A stretch of DNA of 64,000 nt from NCBI RefSeq assembly GCF_004363315.1, contig NZ_SNYL01000006.1, forward strand, positions 1-64,000. The letters run 5' to 3'. The notes beneath the pieces were generated by a model, which saw only the letters and a list, made by a program, of their open reading frames with translations, was not told where the DNA came from and searched no databases. How positions within the stretch are numbered: position 1 is the first letter of the stretch; every line of letters begins with the position of its first letter. Below are positions 26,624 to 35,972 of the stretch, piece after piece. Position numbers and translations under genes: made by a program. The DNA comes from Tepidicella xavieri (GTDB lineage Bacteria; Pseudomonadota; Gammaproteobacteria; Burkholderiales; Burkholderiaceae_C).

Positions 26624-27145
26624 TCAGCGCCGCTTGAGCAGCCCCCAGAACAGCAGCGCCCCGAGCAAGGCCATGCCGCTGAACACCAGGAAGGACCAGT
26701 TGGCAATCGTCAGTCCCAGGAAGGTCCAGTCGATCTTGGAGCAATCACCCGTGCCGCGAAACACCATCGGGATGACACGGCGCAACGGAAAGCTCTCGAT
26801 CATGCCGTACAAATCGCGCCCGCAGCTGAGCACTTCGGGGGGGAACCACTGGAGCCAGCTCTGGCGGGCGGCGGTGAACGCGCCAAACACCGCCATCACC
26901 ACCACGCCCAGCGCGCCAGCCATGTGGGCGCCACGCTGCGCAAATGCGGCGGCCAGCAAGGCCGCCAGCCCCACGCCGATCAGGGCATAGCGCTGCACGA
27001 TGCACATCGGGCAAGGGTCCAAGCCCTCGACATGCTGCAGATACATGCCAAAGGCAAACATCCCCGCGCACACAGCCGCCAACAGCAGGAGCCAGCGCCG
27101 GGGATGGGCCGAGAGGAGATGCCACACGCTGTTCACGCTCATCAT
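26624..27145 (-). CDS. dsbB: Disulfide bond formation protein B
   Basis: A 173-residue inner-membrane protein with four TM segments that reoxidises DsbA and passes electrons to quinone. Both Cys pairs are present: CPMC (about 45-48) in the first periplasmic loop, and a pair formed by the cysteines in VLSCGRDL and GTGDCSKIDW in the second. ATG 27145 is chosen since GAGG lies six bases upstream; TTG 27148 and ATG 27142 are immediate neighbours. It starts eight bases after fpr ends, so the two may be cotranscribed. Confidence 0.93.
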   Translation of the reverse strand: MMSVNSVWHLLSAHPRRWLLLLAAVCAGMFAFGMYLQHVEGLDPCPMCIVQRYALIGVGLAALLAAAFAQRGAHMAGALGVVVMAVFGAFTAARQSWLQWFPPEVLSCGRDLYGMIESFPLRRVIPMVFRGTGDCSKIDWTFLGLTIANWSFLVFSGMALLGALLFWGLLKRR

Positions 27146-27153
27146 CAAAGACC

Positions 27154-27930
27154 TCAGCTTTCGGCAAAGGCGCGTTCGATGACGAAGTCGCCCGGCGTGC
27201 TGGTATTGCCCTCCACGAACTGGCGCTCTTCCATCATGCGCTTGAGGTCGCGCAGCATCTCGGGGCTGCCGCAGATCATCACCCGGTCCTCGGCCGGATT
27301 CAGCTTGGGCAGCCCCAGGTCGGCTTCCAGCTTGCCGGTTTCGATCAGCGTGGTGATGCGGCCGCGGTTCTTGAACGGCTCACGGGTCACGGTGGGGTAG
27401 TAGCGCAGCTGCTTGCTGACCATCTCGCCCAGGAACTCGTGCCGCGGCAAATCCACGGTGATGTACTCGTAATAGGCCAGTTCGTTGACCTGGCGCACGC
27501 CATGCACCAGGATGACTTCCTGGAATTTCTCATAGGTCTCCGGGTCGCGGATGATGCTCATCCACGGCGCCAGACCCGTGCCCGTGCCCAGCAGATAGAG
27601 GCGCTTGCCGGGCAGCAGGTAGTCGATCAGCAATGTGCCCGTGGGCTTGCGCCCCACGATGATCTTGTCGCCAGGCTGGATGTGCTGCAACTGACTGGTC
27701 AGCGGGCCATCGGGCACCTTGATGCTGAGAAATTCCAGGTGTTCCTCATAATTGGCGCTGGCGATGCTGTAGGCACGCAACAAGGGTTTGCCATTGGGCT
27801 GCTTCAGGCCGATCATGGTGAAGTGGCCATTGGAAAACCGCAAGGACTGATCCCGGGTCGTGGTGAAGCTGAACAGGCGGTCGGTCCAGTGGTGGACCGT
27901 CAGGACACGTTCCTCGTTGAATGCACTCAT
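27154..27930 (-). CDS. fpr: Ferredoxin/flavodoxin-NADP+ reductase
   Basis: A 258-residue FAD enzyme moving electrons between NADPH and ferredoxin or flavodoxin. It shows the FAD motif RAYSIASA, the NADP-binding LLGTGTGLAPWMSIIRD, the later VMICGSPEML and the C-terminal VIERAFAES. ATG 27930 gives the standard subclass length; upstream in-frame sequence to 28086 is rich in Arg and Ala and unlikely to be coding. A second, unrelated ferredoxin reductase is at 36423-37493. Confidence 0.94.
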   Translation of the reverse strand: MSAFNEERVLTVHHWTDRLFSFTTTRDQSLRFSNGHFTMIGLKQPNGKPLLRAYSIASANYEEHLEFLSIKVPDGPLTSQLQHIQPGDKIIVGRKPTGTLLIDYLLPGKRLYLLGTGTGLAPWMSIIRDPETYEKFQEVILVHGVRQVNELAYYEYITVDLPRHEFLGEMVSKQLRYYPTVTREPFKNRGRITTLIETGKLEADLGLPKLNPAEDRVMICGSPEMLRDLKRMMEERQFVEGNTSTPGDFVIERAFAES

Positions 27931-28242
27931 GATGAAAGCAGCAGGCCGACGCCCCGCCATGGCAGGCACGGAGCGGCGACGGTTCAGAAAAAAGACGATG
28001 GCGCGGGCTGCCAGCCAGCCGATGCGACAGCCGCAAGTGTAGCCACTGCCCGCTGCCAGCGCCTTGACATCGCGCAAGCCCGCCACGGCATGGGCCTTTG
28101 GGCGCTTGGGTTACAGTGACGGCTGGTTGCGGGCAGCCACGCGCTGGCAGCGGCGAAGGCGGATTCTGCCCCATTGCCGATCAAACCCGAAAGAATAAAA
28201 ACTCATTTGCACATAACGCCAACCCGATCTGAAGGACGATTC
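27931..28242. other. 312-bp divergent intergenic region between fpr and yggX
   Basis: I see no gene here. It must hold both promoters. For yggX the best candidate is TTGCCG at 28174-28179 with TAAAAA at 28196-28201 (16-bp spacer), giving a leader of about 35 bases. On the fpr side a TACACT hexamer lies in a region without a good -35. No clear hairpin, repeat or RNA gene was recognised. Confidence 0.5.
28174..28201 (+). promoter_or_regulatory. Candidate sigma-70 promoter of yggX
   Basis: TTGCCG, a 16-bp spacer and TAAAAA, in a locally A/T-rich patch of an otherwise GC-rich region. Match to consensus is partial. Confidence 0.35.
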
Positions 28243-28518
28243 ATGGCACGCATGGTTCAATGCATCAAACTCGGCAAGGAAGCCGAAGGCCTCGACTTTC
28301 CCCCCTACCCCGGCGAACTGGGCAAGCGGATTTTTGACAACGTGAGCAAGCAGGCGTGGGCCGACTGGCTCAAGCACCAGACGATGCTCGTCAACGAGAA
28401 CCGGCTCAATCTGGCCGATGCAAGGGCCCGCCAGTATCTGGCCCGGCAGATGGAAAAGCACTTCTTTGGCGAAGGCGCCGACCAGGCCGCGGGCTACGTG
28501 CCGCCCACCCAGGGCTGA
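28243..28518 (+). CDS. yggX: Probable Fe(2+)-trafficking protein YggX
   Basis: A 91-residue cytosolic protein close in layout to E. coli YggX, which protects iron-sulfur clusters from oxidative damage and may carry Fe(II). The conserved Cys7 (MVQCIKLG), YPGELGKRI and [17 protein letters not shown] are all present. A GAAGGA ribosome site precedes ATG 28243. The mnmC gene starts nine bases later. Confidence 0.94.
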   Translation: MARMVQCIKLGKEAEGLDFPPYPGELGKRIFDNVSKQAWADWLKHQTMLVNENRLNLADARARQYLARQMEKHFFGEGADQAAGYVPPTQG

Positions 28519-28527
28519 GCCGGCCCG

Positions 28528-30450
28528 ATGGCGGACTCGCCCGTGGCGTGGCTGCCAGACGGCACGCCGCACTGCCCCCGCTTTGACGACATTTACCGCA
28601 GCCGCGGCACCGATGCCTTAGGCCCGTGGGCACAGGCGCGAGAGGTGTTCCTGCGCGGCTGCGGCCTGCTGGCCGACAGCCAAACGCCGGCACGCTGGGC
28701 ACGCCAGCGCCAATGGCACATGCTGGAAACCGGCTTTGGCCTGGGGCTGAACTTCCTGGCTGCCTGGCACGCCTGGCGCGCTGACCCGGACCGCCCGCAG
28801 CGGCTGTTTTTCAGCTCCATCGAAGCCTGGCCCGTGAGCGCCGAAGACCTGCGGCGCAGCGCCGCGCCTTTCGAGGCTCTGCGACCGCTGGCCGACGAGC
28901 TCGCCCGCCAGTGGAAGGGGCTGCTGCCCGGCACACACCGGCTGGTGCTCGACGACGAACAGGTGCATCTGACCCTGTACGTGGCCGACGTGGAACGCGC
29001 CCTGCCCCTGATCGACACCCCGGCCGACAGCGTGTTGCTCGACGGCTTTTCGCCGCGCAGCAATCCCCAGATGTGGAGCCCCGCGGTGATCAAGGCCATC
29101 GCGCGGCTGTGCCGCCCAGGCACTGGGCTGGCCACCTGGACGGTGGCCCGGTCGGTGCGCGATGCGCTGCAACAACACGGATTTCGGGTCTGCAAAGCCC
29201 CAGGACTGCCGCCCAAGCGGCACCGGCTCGAAGCGGTCTTTGAGCCACGCTGGCCAGTCGGACGCGCATGGCGCGCCGCGCACCACGCCGCGCCACCGGG
29301 GCGGGCCGTCATCGTCGGCGCCGGGCTGGCCGGATCGGCCGCGGCCTGGAGCCTGGCTCGGCGCGGCTGGACGGTCGAGGTGCTGGATGCCGCCGCGGCG
29401 CCTGCCGCTGGCGCATCCGGTCTGCCCGCAGGGCTGATTGCCCCCCACGTGTCGCCCGATGACGCCCCCCTGTCGCGCCTGAGCCGCGCCGGCGTGCGGG
29501 CCACGCTGCAACGGGCCCATGCCCTGCTCGACCACGGCAAGGATTGGGCACCCACCGGCGTGCTGGAGCACCGGGTGGAAGGCAAGCGCGCCCTGCCTTT
29601 GGCCGCTGACGATGAAACCGCCCTCTGGATGGCGGACTGGACCGCGCCCGCTGACATCCAGCGTACCGTGCCGAGCGCCCTGCCCCCGCAAGCCCAGGCC
29701 TTGTGGCATGCCTGCGGCGCCTGGATTCGCCCTGCCCGGCTCGTGCGCATGCAGCTCAGCCATCCGGGGATACGCTGGCGCGGCGGCTGCCCGGTGAGGA
29801 CCGCAGAGCGCACGGCCGCAGGCTGGCGGCTTCTGGACGCAAACGGCTCCCCCCTGGCCGAAGCCGATGTGCTGATCCTGGCCTGCGCCTACGCCACTCG
29901 GGCATTGCTGGCGCAAGTCACCGGTGCCGAAGCCACGCTGCCGGCCCACCCGCTGCACGGCCAAGTGAGCTGGGGGCCCATGTCGGCCGTGCCCGCCGCC
30001 GCCAACTGCCTGCTGCCGCCTTGGCCGGTCAACGGACACGGCAGTTTCCTGCACGGCATCCCGGGCGATGGGGGCCAACCTTTTTGGATCCTTGGCTCCA
30101 CGTTTGACCGCGGCCAAACCCAGCCCACCGTCAGCCCGGAGGGGCATCGAGCCAACCTCGCGCGGCTGCAACGGCTTCTGCCCGCTCTGGGCGAGGCCAT
30201 GGCGCCCGCCATCGAGCAGGCCCAGGGCTGGGCCGCCGTGCGCTGCACCCTCCCCGACCGCATGCCGGCCATTGGCGCCATCGATCCGGGGCGCTGGTCT
30301 GGCCTGTATGTCTTCACCGGCCTGGGCGCTCGGGGGCTGACCCTGTCTGTCCTCGGCGGAGAATGCTTGGCGGCCCAGCTGCACGGCGAGCCCTGGCCGG
30401 TTGAACCAGCGCTGGCCAAAGCCCTTCAGGCCGGCCGCTTCATGCGTTGA
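28528..30450 (+). CDS. mnmC: Bifunctional tRNA mnm5s2U34 enzyme MnmC
   Basis: A 640-residue two-domain enzyme completing mnm5s2U at the wobble base of certain tRNAs. The N-terminal methyltransferase (MnmD) has LETGFGLGLNFLAAW and LLDGFSPRSNPQMWS. The C-terminal FAD oxidase begins at about residue 258 with AVIVGAGLAGSAAAWSLA and removes the carboxymethyl group first. Both parts are intact and of normal length. It is translated nine bases after yggX and probably shares its transcript. Confidence 0.95.
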   Translation: MADSPVAWLPDGTPHCPRFDDIYRSRGTDALGPWAQAREVFLRGCGLLADSQTPARWARQRQWHMLETGFGLGLNFLAAWHAWRADPDRPQRLFFSSIEAWPVSAEDLRRSAAPFEALRPLADELARQWKGLLPGTHRLVLDDEQVHLTLYVADVERALPLIDTPADSVLLDGFSPRSNPQMWSPAVIKAIARLCRPGTGLATWTVARSVRDALQQHGFRVCKAPGLPPKRHRLEAVFEPRWPVGRAWRAAHHAAPPGRAVIVGAGLAGSAAAWSLARRGWTVEVLDAAAAPAAGASGLPAGLIAPHVSPDDAPLSRLSRAGVRATLQRAHALLDHGKDWAPTGVLEHRVEGKRALPLAADDETALWMADWTAPADIQRTVPSALPPQAQALWHACGAWIRPARLVRMQLSHPGIRWRGGCPVRTAERTAAGWRLLDANGSPLAEADVLILACAYATRALLAQVTGAEATLPAHPLHGQVSWGPMSAVPAAANCLLPPWPVNGHGSFLHGIPGDGGQPFWILGSTFDRGQTQPTVSPEGHRANLARLQRLLPALGEAMAPAIEQAQGWAAVRCTLPDRMPAIGAIDPGRWSGLYVFTGLGARGLTLSVLGGECLAAQLHGEPWPVEPALAKALQAGRFMR

Positions 30451-30466
30451 CCACCGCCTGCTTTAT

Positions 30467-30478
30467 TTCCATATGGAA
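30467..30478. promoter_or_regulatory. Palindrome upstream of the sulfate-assimilation operon
   Basis: A perfect 12-bp palindrome, TTCCATATGGAA, sits in an A/T-rich leader about 95 bp before cysI. A possible -35 TTGACC at 30447-30452, overlapping the mnmC stop, would put a CATATG -10 at 30470-30475, inside the palindrome. A dimeric regulator, for instance of the CysB/LysR class, is an inference only. Confidence 0.4.
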
Positions 30479-30571
30479 TGACGGCATGAGAAAAATGTAG
30501 TTTGCATTCATGTAAACAACCCGTACAGTCGCGAGCCAATCCTCCATTTTTGGTGCCCAAGCCCGCGACGC

Positions 30572-32401
30572 ATGTACGCTTACACCGATTTCGATCGCCA
30601 ATTCATCCGAGAACGCGCGGCACAGTTCCGCGACCAGCTTCAACGCCATCTGGCTGGCTCCCTCGACGCCGAAGCCTTCAAGCCCCTGCGGCTGCAAAAC
30701 GGCTGGTACATCCAGCGCCACGCCCCCATGCTGCGCGTGGCCGTGCCCTACGGCGAGCTCTCCAGCCGCCAGGTTCGGGCGTTGGCCCGCATCGCCCGCG
30801 AGTACGACCAGCCCAGCCACGAGGTGTTCCAAGGCGCAGTAGCGGCCCAAAACCGGCTCGGCAGCATCCAGCTGCGTGATGGCCGGGCCATCGCCAGCCG
30901 GCTGCCCACGGGCTACGCGCACTTCACCACCCGGCAGAATGTGCAGTTCAACTGGATACCGCTGCACTTGGCCGCCGACGTGATGGACCTGCTGGCCAGC
31001 GTGGACATGCACGGCATCCAGACCAGCGGCAACTGCATCCGCAACATCACCACCGACGCGCTGGCCGGCATTGCCGTGGACGAAGTGGCCGACCCTCGCC
31101 CCTTCGCCGAAATTCTGCGCCAATGGAGCACGCTGCACCCCGAGTTCGCCTTTTTGCCGCGCAAATTCAAAATCGCCATCACCGGCGCGCGCGAAGACCG
31201 CGCCGCCATCCACTGGCACGACGTGGGCCTGCGCCTGGTACGCAACGAGGCTGGGCAGCTCGGCTTCAAAGTGCTGGCCGGTGGCGGCATGGGCCGCACC
31301 CCCACCATCGCCACGGTGATGCGCGAATTCCTGCCCTGCGACCAGATCCTCAACTACCTGGAAGCGCTGGTGCGCATCTACAACGCCTGGGGCCGGCGCG
31401 ACAACATCTACAAGGCCCGCATCAAGATTTTGGTCAAAGCCGAAGGCCAGCGCTACATCGACGAGGTGGAGGCCGAGTACCGCCGCATCGTGGAGCAAGA
31501 CGGCGCCCCGCACACCATCACCGCTGCCGAGTTGGAGCGCGTGAGCCGCTGCTTCGCGCCACCACCACCCAGCGCCTCGGCCCACTGCACCGACGAAAAA
31601 GTCGCCCGCATCCTGCGGGCCGCTGCCGACGATGATGTGGAGTTCGGCCGCTGGATCCAGCAAAACGTCCATCCGCACAAAAACCCCGATCTGCGCGCCG
31701 TCACGCTGTCGTTCAAGCGCCTGGGGCAAGCCCCGGGCGACGCCACGGCCGACCAGCTCGACGCGGTGGCCGAACTGGCCGACCGCTACAGCGCCGGCGA
31801 GGTGCGCGTGACCCACGAGCAGAACCTCCTGCTGCCCTGGGTGCGCTGCGACGCGCTGCCCGACCTGTGGCGCGACGCCCGCCGCCTGGGCCTGGCCCGC
31901 CCCAATATCGGCTTGCTGACCGACATGATCGCCTGCCCGGGCGGGGATTTCTGCGACCTGGCCAACGCCCGTTCGCTCACCGTGGCCGAAGCCATCGCCA
32001 CCCGTTATCAAGATCTGGATGAGCTGCACGACCTGGGCCCAATCGACTTGCACATCAGTGGCTGCATCAACAGCTGCGGCCACCATCACAGCGGTCACAT
32101 CGGCATCCTTGGCGTGGATAAGGACGGTCAGGAGTGGTATCAGCTCACCTTGGGCGGCTCCGACGGCACCGACTTGAGCGGCCCCCCCGGCGCTGGCAAG
32201 GTGGTGGGGCCGTCCTTTTCGGCGCAAGAGATCCCCGAAGCGGTGGAGGCCGTGCTCGACACCTACCGCGAACTGCGCCAGCCTGCGGAACGCTTCATCG
32301 AGACGCTGCGGCGCGTCGGGCACGACCCGTTCAAGGCCGCCGCCAACGCCGTGCGCGTGACCACGGCCCGCGCCAGCTCGGAAGCGGCTGCCCTGGCCTG
32401 A
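30572..32401 (+). CDS. cysI: Sulfite reductase hemoprotein (nitrite/sulfite reductase family)
   Basis: A 609-residue siroheme and [4Fe-4S] enzyme reducing sulfite to sulfide with six electrons. The cluster/siroheme cysteines are seen as CPGGDFC (Cys455, Cys461) and CINSC (Cys498, Cys502), with the expected x5 and x3 spacing. The substrate-side Arg/Lys region GRAIASRLPTGYAHFTTRQN is also present. Nitrite reductase is the main alternative, but cysH, cysD and cysN downstream favour sulfite. No flavoprotein CysJ is nearby, so the donor may be ferredoxin or an unlinked reductase. It heads the operon. Confidence 0.93.
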   Translation: MYAYTDFDRQFIRERAAQFRDQLQRHLAGSLDAEAFKPLRLQNGWYIQRHAPMLRVAVPYGELSSRQVRALARIAREYDQPSHEVFQGAVAAQNRLGSIQLRDGRAIASRLPTGYAHFTTRQNVQFNWIPLHLAADVMDLLASVDMHGIQTSGNCIRNITTDALAGIAVDEVADPRPFAEILRQWSTLHPEFAFLPRKFKIAITGAREDRAAIHWHDVGLRLVRNEAGQLGFKVLAGGGMGRTPTIATVMREFLPCDQILNYLEALVRIYNAWGRRDNIYKARIKILVKAEGQRYIDEVEAEYRRIVEQDGAPHTITAAELERVSRCFAPPPPSASAHCTDEKVARILRAAADDDVEFGRWIQQNVHPHKNPDLRAVTLSFKRLGQAPGDATADQLDAVAELADRYSAGEVRVTHEQNLLLPWVRCDALPDLWRDARRLGLARPNIGLLTDMIACPGGDFCDLANARSLTVAEAIATRYQDLDELHDLGPIDLHISGCINSCGHHHSGHIGILGVDKDGQEWYQLTLGGSDGTDLSGPPGAGKVVGPSFSAQEIPEAVEAVLDTYRELRQPAERFIETLRRVGHDPFKAAANAVRVTTARASSEAAALA

Positions 32402-32433
32402 CTCACCTCCACGCAGACCCGACACCTACCCCC

Positions 32434-32802
32434 ATGCGACTGCTGACCACCGAACCCCCATCTACCGCCGGACTGCTGCGGTTGGACAACACCGCCGACG
32501 TGCGCCACATCGCCCTGGACGGGGTGCAGTGCATCGAACTGCACTTTCCCAAATTCACCGATGGCCGGGCCTTCACCCAGGCCGTGCTGCTGCGCCGGCA
32601 GCGCGGGTTTACCGGCACCTTGCGCGCCACGGGCGACGTGTTGATCGACCAGTTGCTCCAGATGCAGCGCTGCGGATTCGACGAAGCGCTGCTACGCCCC
32701 GACCAGGACGCCGCCCACGGCCAACGGCTGCTGCGCCACTTCAGCGGCTTCTACCAGGGCGATGCCCAACAAGCCCGGCCGCATTTTGCCCGCGCGCGCT
32801 GA
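32434..32802 (+). CDS. DUF934 domain protein of the sulfur operon
   Basis: A 122-residue protein with no recognised catalytic motif, containing IELHFPKFTDGRAFTQAVLLR typical of DUF934 (shown as its core, residues about 30-50). Its position between cysI and cysH, 32 and 31 bp from each, is a widespread arrangement in betaproteobacteria and ties it to sulfite reduction, but its function is not established. ATG 32434 is the first good start after the cysI stop. Confidence 0.85.
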   Translation: MRLLTTEPPSTAGLLRLDNTADVRHIALDGVQCIELHFPKFTDGRAFTQAVLLRRQRGFTGTLRATGDVLIDQLLQMQRCGFDEALLRPDQDAAHGQRLLRHFSGFYQGDAQQARPHFARAR

Positions 32803-32833
32803 CGCTGAGGCCACCTGCCAAGGAACCGACACC

Positions 32834-33670
32834 ATGCCCGAGACACCCGCTTCCCCGCTGCCACAGGCATCGGCCTGGCCAACTGCGGCTGCGCCTGCGC
32901 CGGCCCCCGTCCCGGCCACCCGGCTGCATGCCCGCCCATCGGCCGATTACGCCGCCAAATTGGCCGAAACCGAAGCCCTGCTGCGCCATGCCGCCCAGGA
33001 CCATCAACCCGTCGTCCAGGCGTCCAGCCTCGGGGCGGAAGACGTGGTCATCACCCACCTGGCCAACCGGCTGGCGCTGAGCATCCCCCTGTTCGTGCTC
33101 GACACCGGGGCGCTGCACCCCGAAACGCTGCAATTGCTGGCCCGCACCCAGGCTGGCTCGCGCAACCCGGTCACGGTGTACCGCCCGCAGCCCCAGGCGG
33201 TGGCCGACTTCGTGGCCCGCGAAGGCGCCGACGCCATGTACCGCAGCATCGAGCTGCGCAAAGCCTGCTGCGGCATCCGCAAGATGGAACCCTTGGCGCG
33301 CGCCTTGCGCGGCCACAAAGGCTGGATCACCGGTCTGCGGCGCGAACAATCCTCTGCCCGCGCCGAAGTGCCCCTGATCGACACCACCGAAGCCGGTCTG
33401 CCCCCGGGGCACGGCGGCTCGCCCAGCGCCGGGCTGACCAAATTCAACCCGCTGGCCCGCTGGACTTGGGGAGACGTGTGGCACTACATCGCCACCGAAG
33501 GGGTGGACTACAACCCCCTGCATGACCAGTTCTACCCCAGCATCGGCTGCGCCCCCTGCACCCGCGCCATCACCCTGGGCGAAGACTTTCGCGCCGGCCG
33601 CTGGTGGTGGGAAAGCGAGACGGCCAAGGAATGTGGCTTGCACGTCAAGAAACACCAGGAGACCGCATGA
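32834..33670 (+). CDS. cysH: Assimilatory adenylyl-sulfate (APS) reductase
   Basis: A 278-residue thioredoxin-dependent reductase converting activated sulfate to sulfite. It keeps the [4Fe-4S] cysteines Cys145-Cys146 (KACCGIRK) and Cys239, Cys242 (GCAPCTRA), plus the catalytic Cys267 in KECGLH. The iron-sulfur motif indicates an APS reductase rather than the cluster-free PAPS type, which fits the lack of cysC. AAGGA precedes ATG 32834. Residues 1-35 are an Ala/Pro-rich extension. The stop overlaps the cysD start in ATGA. Confidence 0.94.
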   Translation: MPETPASPLPQASAWPTAAAPAPAPVPATRLHARPSADYAAKLAETEALLRHAAQDHQPVVQASSLGAEDVVITHLANRLALSIPLFVLDTGALHPETLQLLARTQAGSRNPVTVYRPQPQAVADFVAREGADAMYRSIELRKACCGIRKMEPLARALRGHKGWITGLRREQSSARAEVPLIDTTEAGLPPGHGGSPSAGLTKFNPLARWTWGDVWHYIATEGVDYNPLHDQFYPSIGCAPCTRAITLGEDFRAGRWWWESETAKECGLHVKKHQETA

Positions 33671-34620
33671 ACGCCCGCACCGACCCCCATCTGCTGCACC
33701 CCCCCACATCCATGAGCCACCGACTCGACAACACCCATCTCGACGCGCTGGAAGAAGAAACCATCTTCATCCTGCGCGAAGTCGCTGCCGCCTTCGAGCG
33801 ACCCGCGTTGCTGTTTTCAGGGGGCAAGGATTCACTGGTCATGCTCAAGTGCGCGGAAAAAGCCTTTGGCATCGGCCGGCTGCCTTTCCCGCTGCTGATG
33901 ATCGACACCGGGCACAACTTCCCTGAAGTCACGGCGTTTCGCGACCAGCGTGCCCGGGAATTGCAGGCCGAACTGATCGTGCGCAGCGTCGAAGACTCCA
34001 TCGCCCGCGGCACGGTGCGCCTGAGCCGGCCCGATGAAAGCCGCAACGCCCACCAGTCCGTCACCTTGCTGGAGGCCATCGAGGAGTTCCGTTTCGACGC
34101 CCTCATCGGTGGCGCGCGCCGCGACGAAGAAAAGGCCCGGGCCAAGGAGCGCATCTTCAGCCACCGCGACGCCTTCGGCCAGTGGCAGCCCAAAGCCCAG
34201 CGCCCCGAGCTGTGGACGCTCTTCAACACCCGGCTGCACCCCGGCGAGCACTTCCGTGTGTTCCCCATCTCCAACTGGACGGAGCTGGACGTGTGGCAGT
34301 ACATCGAACGCGAACACGTCGGCCTGCCCAGCCTGTACTACAGCCACCGGCGCGAAGTGGTGGAGCGCCGCGGGCTGCTGGTGCCCGTCACCCCGTTGAC
34401 GCCGCCACGCCCTGGCGAAACCGTGGTGGTGCGCGACGTGCGCTTCCGCACCGTGGGCGACATCACCTGCACCTGCCCCGTGCCCAGCACCGCCGCCACG
34501 CCGACTGAGATCGTGATCGAGACCCTGACCGCCGACTTGAGCGAGCGCGGCGCCACTCGCATGGACGACAAGACCAGCGACGCCTCGATGGAGAAACGCA
34601 AACGCGAAGGATATTTCTGA
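33667..34620 (+). CDS. cysD: Sulfate adenylyltransferase subunit 2
   Basis: The 317-residue ATP-pyrophosphatase subunit of ATP sulfurylase, making APS from ATP and sulfate. The PP-loop SGGKDS is at 51-56, and DEEKARAKERIFS and the C-terminal KRKREGYF are characteristic. ATG 33667 overlaps the cysH stop by four bases; an internal ATG at 33712 would also give a plausible N-terminus. It works as a heterodimer with CysN, whose start overlaps by one base. Confidence 0.95.
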   Translation: MNARTDPHLLHPPTSMSHRLDNTHLDALEEETIFILREVAAAFERPALLFSGGKDSLVMLKCAEKAFGIGRLPFPLLMIDTGHNFPEVTAFRDQRARELQAELIVRSVEDSIARGTVRLSRPDESRNAHQSVTLLEAIEEFRFDALIGGARRDEEKARAKERIFSHRDAFGQWQPKAQRPELWTLFNTRLHPGEHFRVFPISNWTELDVWQYIEREHVGLPSLYYSHRREVVERRGLLVPVTPLTPPRPGETVVVRDVRFRTVGDITCTCPVPSTAATPTEIVIETLTADLSERGATRMDDKTSDASMEKRKREGYF

Positions 34621-35939
34621 TGGACGCCCTCAAATTCATCACCTGCGGCTCGGTCGATGACGGCAAGAGCACACTGATCGGCCGCCTGCTGGTGGACAGC
34701 AAGGCCGTGCTGCAAGACCACCTGGCCGGCGTGCAACGCGGGGGGGAAACCGACCTGGCCCTGCTGACCGACGGCCTCTCGGCCGAGCGCGAGCAAGGCA
34801 TCACCATCGACGTGGCCTACCGCTACTTCAGTACCGAAGCACGCAAATTCATCATCGGCGATGCGCCCGGCCACGAGCAGTACACCCGCAACATGGTCAC
34901 GGCCGCCTCCAGCGCCGATGCCGCCGTGGTACTGGTGGATGCCACCAAGCTGGACTGGGCCCAACCCGCCGTGCCCCTGCTGCCACAAACCCGGCGCCAC
35001 GCGCTGCTGTGCCAACTGCTGCGCGTGCCCAGCATCGTCTTTGCCGTCAACAAGCTCGACGCGGTGGCCGACCCGGCCCTGGCCTTCGGGCACATCCGGC
35101 AAGCCTTGGAGCGCTTCGCTGCCGAGGCCGGCATTCCCGTGCGCGCCACCGTGCCCATTTCCGCCCTCAAAGGCTGGAACGTGGTGGATTTCGGCCACGA
35201 GCAACCCGGCTGGTGCGGCTATGACGGACCCTCCCTGCTGGAAATCCTCGAACAACTCCCCACCACGCCGCAAGACACCACCGCCCCCGTGGCCTTCCCG
35301 GTGCAGTGGGTGGAAAAGCTGCACGATAGCCACGTGACCCACCAGGGCCGCCGCATTTTCTGGGGCCGGCTGGCCGCCGGCACGGTGCAGCCGGGCACCG
35401 AGGTGCAGGTGTTCCCCAGCGGCCAGCGGGCCGTGGTGGCTCAGGTGCTGGACCACGTGCGTCGCTCGGGCGCCGTCGGCGCCGGGCACAGTGCCGGCAT
35501 CGTGCTCGACCGGGAGGTGGACGTCTCGCGCGGCGACTGGCTGCTGGCAGCCCCCATCCACAGCGACGCCCCGGCACCAGAGGACGACTTCGGCGACAGC
35601 CCGGCCACACCCGCCAGCGCGTACCCGGCCAGCCGCGAGCTCCAAGCCACCATTGCCTGGCTGGACGAAGATCCGCTGCTGCCGGGCCGGGTGTACTGGG
35701 CGCTGCATGGCCACCGCTGGGTCAAGGCCAAGGTGCGCCGGGTGGCGCATCGGCTCAACATCCACACCCTGGCCGCCGAACCCGCCGACCGCCTGGAGGC
35801 CAACGCCATTGGCCATGTGGAGCTGCTCCTGCAAGAAGCCATCCCCACCGTGCCGTATGCGCAATCGCGCCAACTCGGCGCATTGATTTTGGTGGATACC
35901 GCCAGCCACAAAACCTCGGGCGCGGTGTTGGTGAACTGA
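34620..35939 (+). CDS. cysN: Sulfate adenylyltransferase subunit 1 (GTPase)
   Basis: The 439-residue EF-Tu-like GTPase that drives the energetically unfavourable sulfate adenylation by CysD. The P-loop GSVDDGKS is at 10-17, with EREQGITIDVAYR, DAPGHEQY and NKLD following. No CysC kinase domain is fused at the C-terminus, in line with a pathway that reduces APS directly. It is translationally coupled to cysD through TGATG and is the last gene of the operon. Confidence 0.95.
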   Translation: MDALKFITCGSVDDGKSTLIGRLLVDSKAVLQDHLAGVQRGGETDLALLTDGLSAEREQGITIDVAYRYFSTEARKFIIGDAPGHEQYTRNMVTAASSADAAVVLVDATKLDWAQPAVPLLPQTRRHALLCQLLRVPSIVFAVNKLDAVADPALAFGHIRQALERFAAEAGIPVRATVPISALKGWNVVDFGHEQPGWCGYDGPSLLEILEQLPTTPQDTTAPVAFPVQWVEKLHDSHVTHQGRRIFWGRLAAGTVQPGTEVQVFPSGQRAVVAQVLDHVRRSGAVGAGHSAGIVLDREVDVSRGDWLLAAPIHSDAPAPEDDFGDSPATPASAYPASRELQATIAWLDEDPLLPGRVYWALHGHRWVKAKVRRVAHRLNIHTLAAEPADRLEANAIGHVELLLQEAIPTVPYAQSRQLGALILVDTASHKTSGAVLVN

Positions 35940-35972
35940 GCCGCCCCGGCGGCCGATCGGTGCCTTGCCCCT

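Noticed and set aside
27931-28086. Longer fpr beginning at 28086
   Set aside because: The added 52 residues are not part of the Fpr family and the standard start MSAFNEERVL is at 27930.
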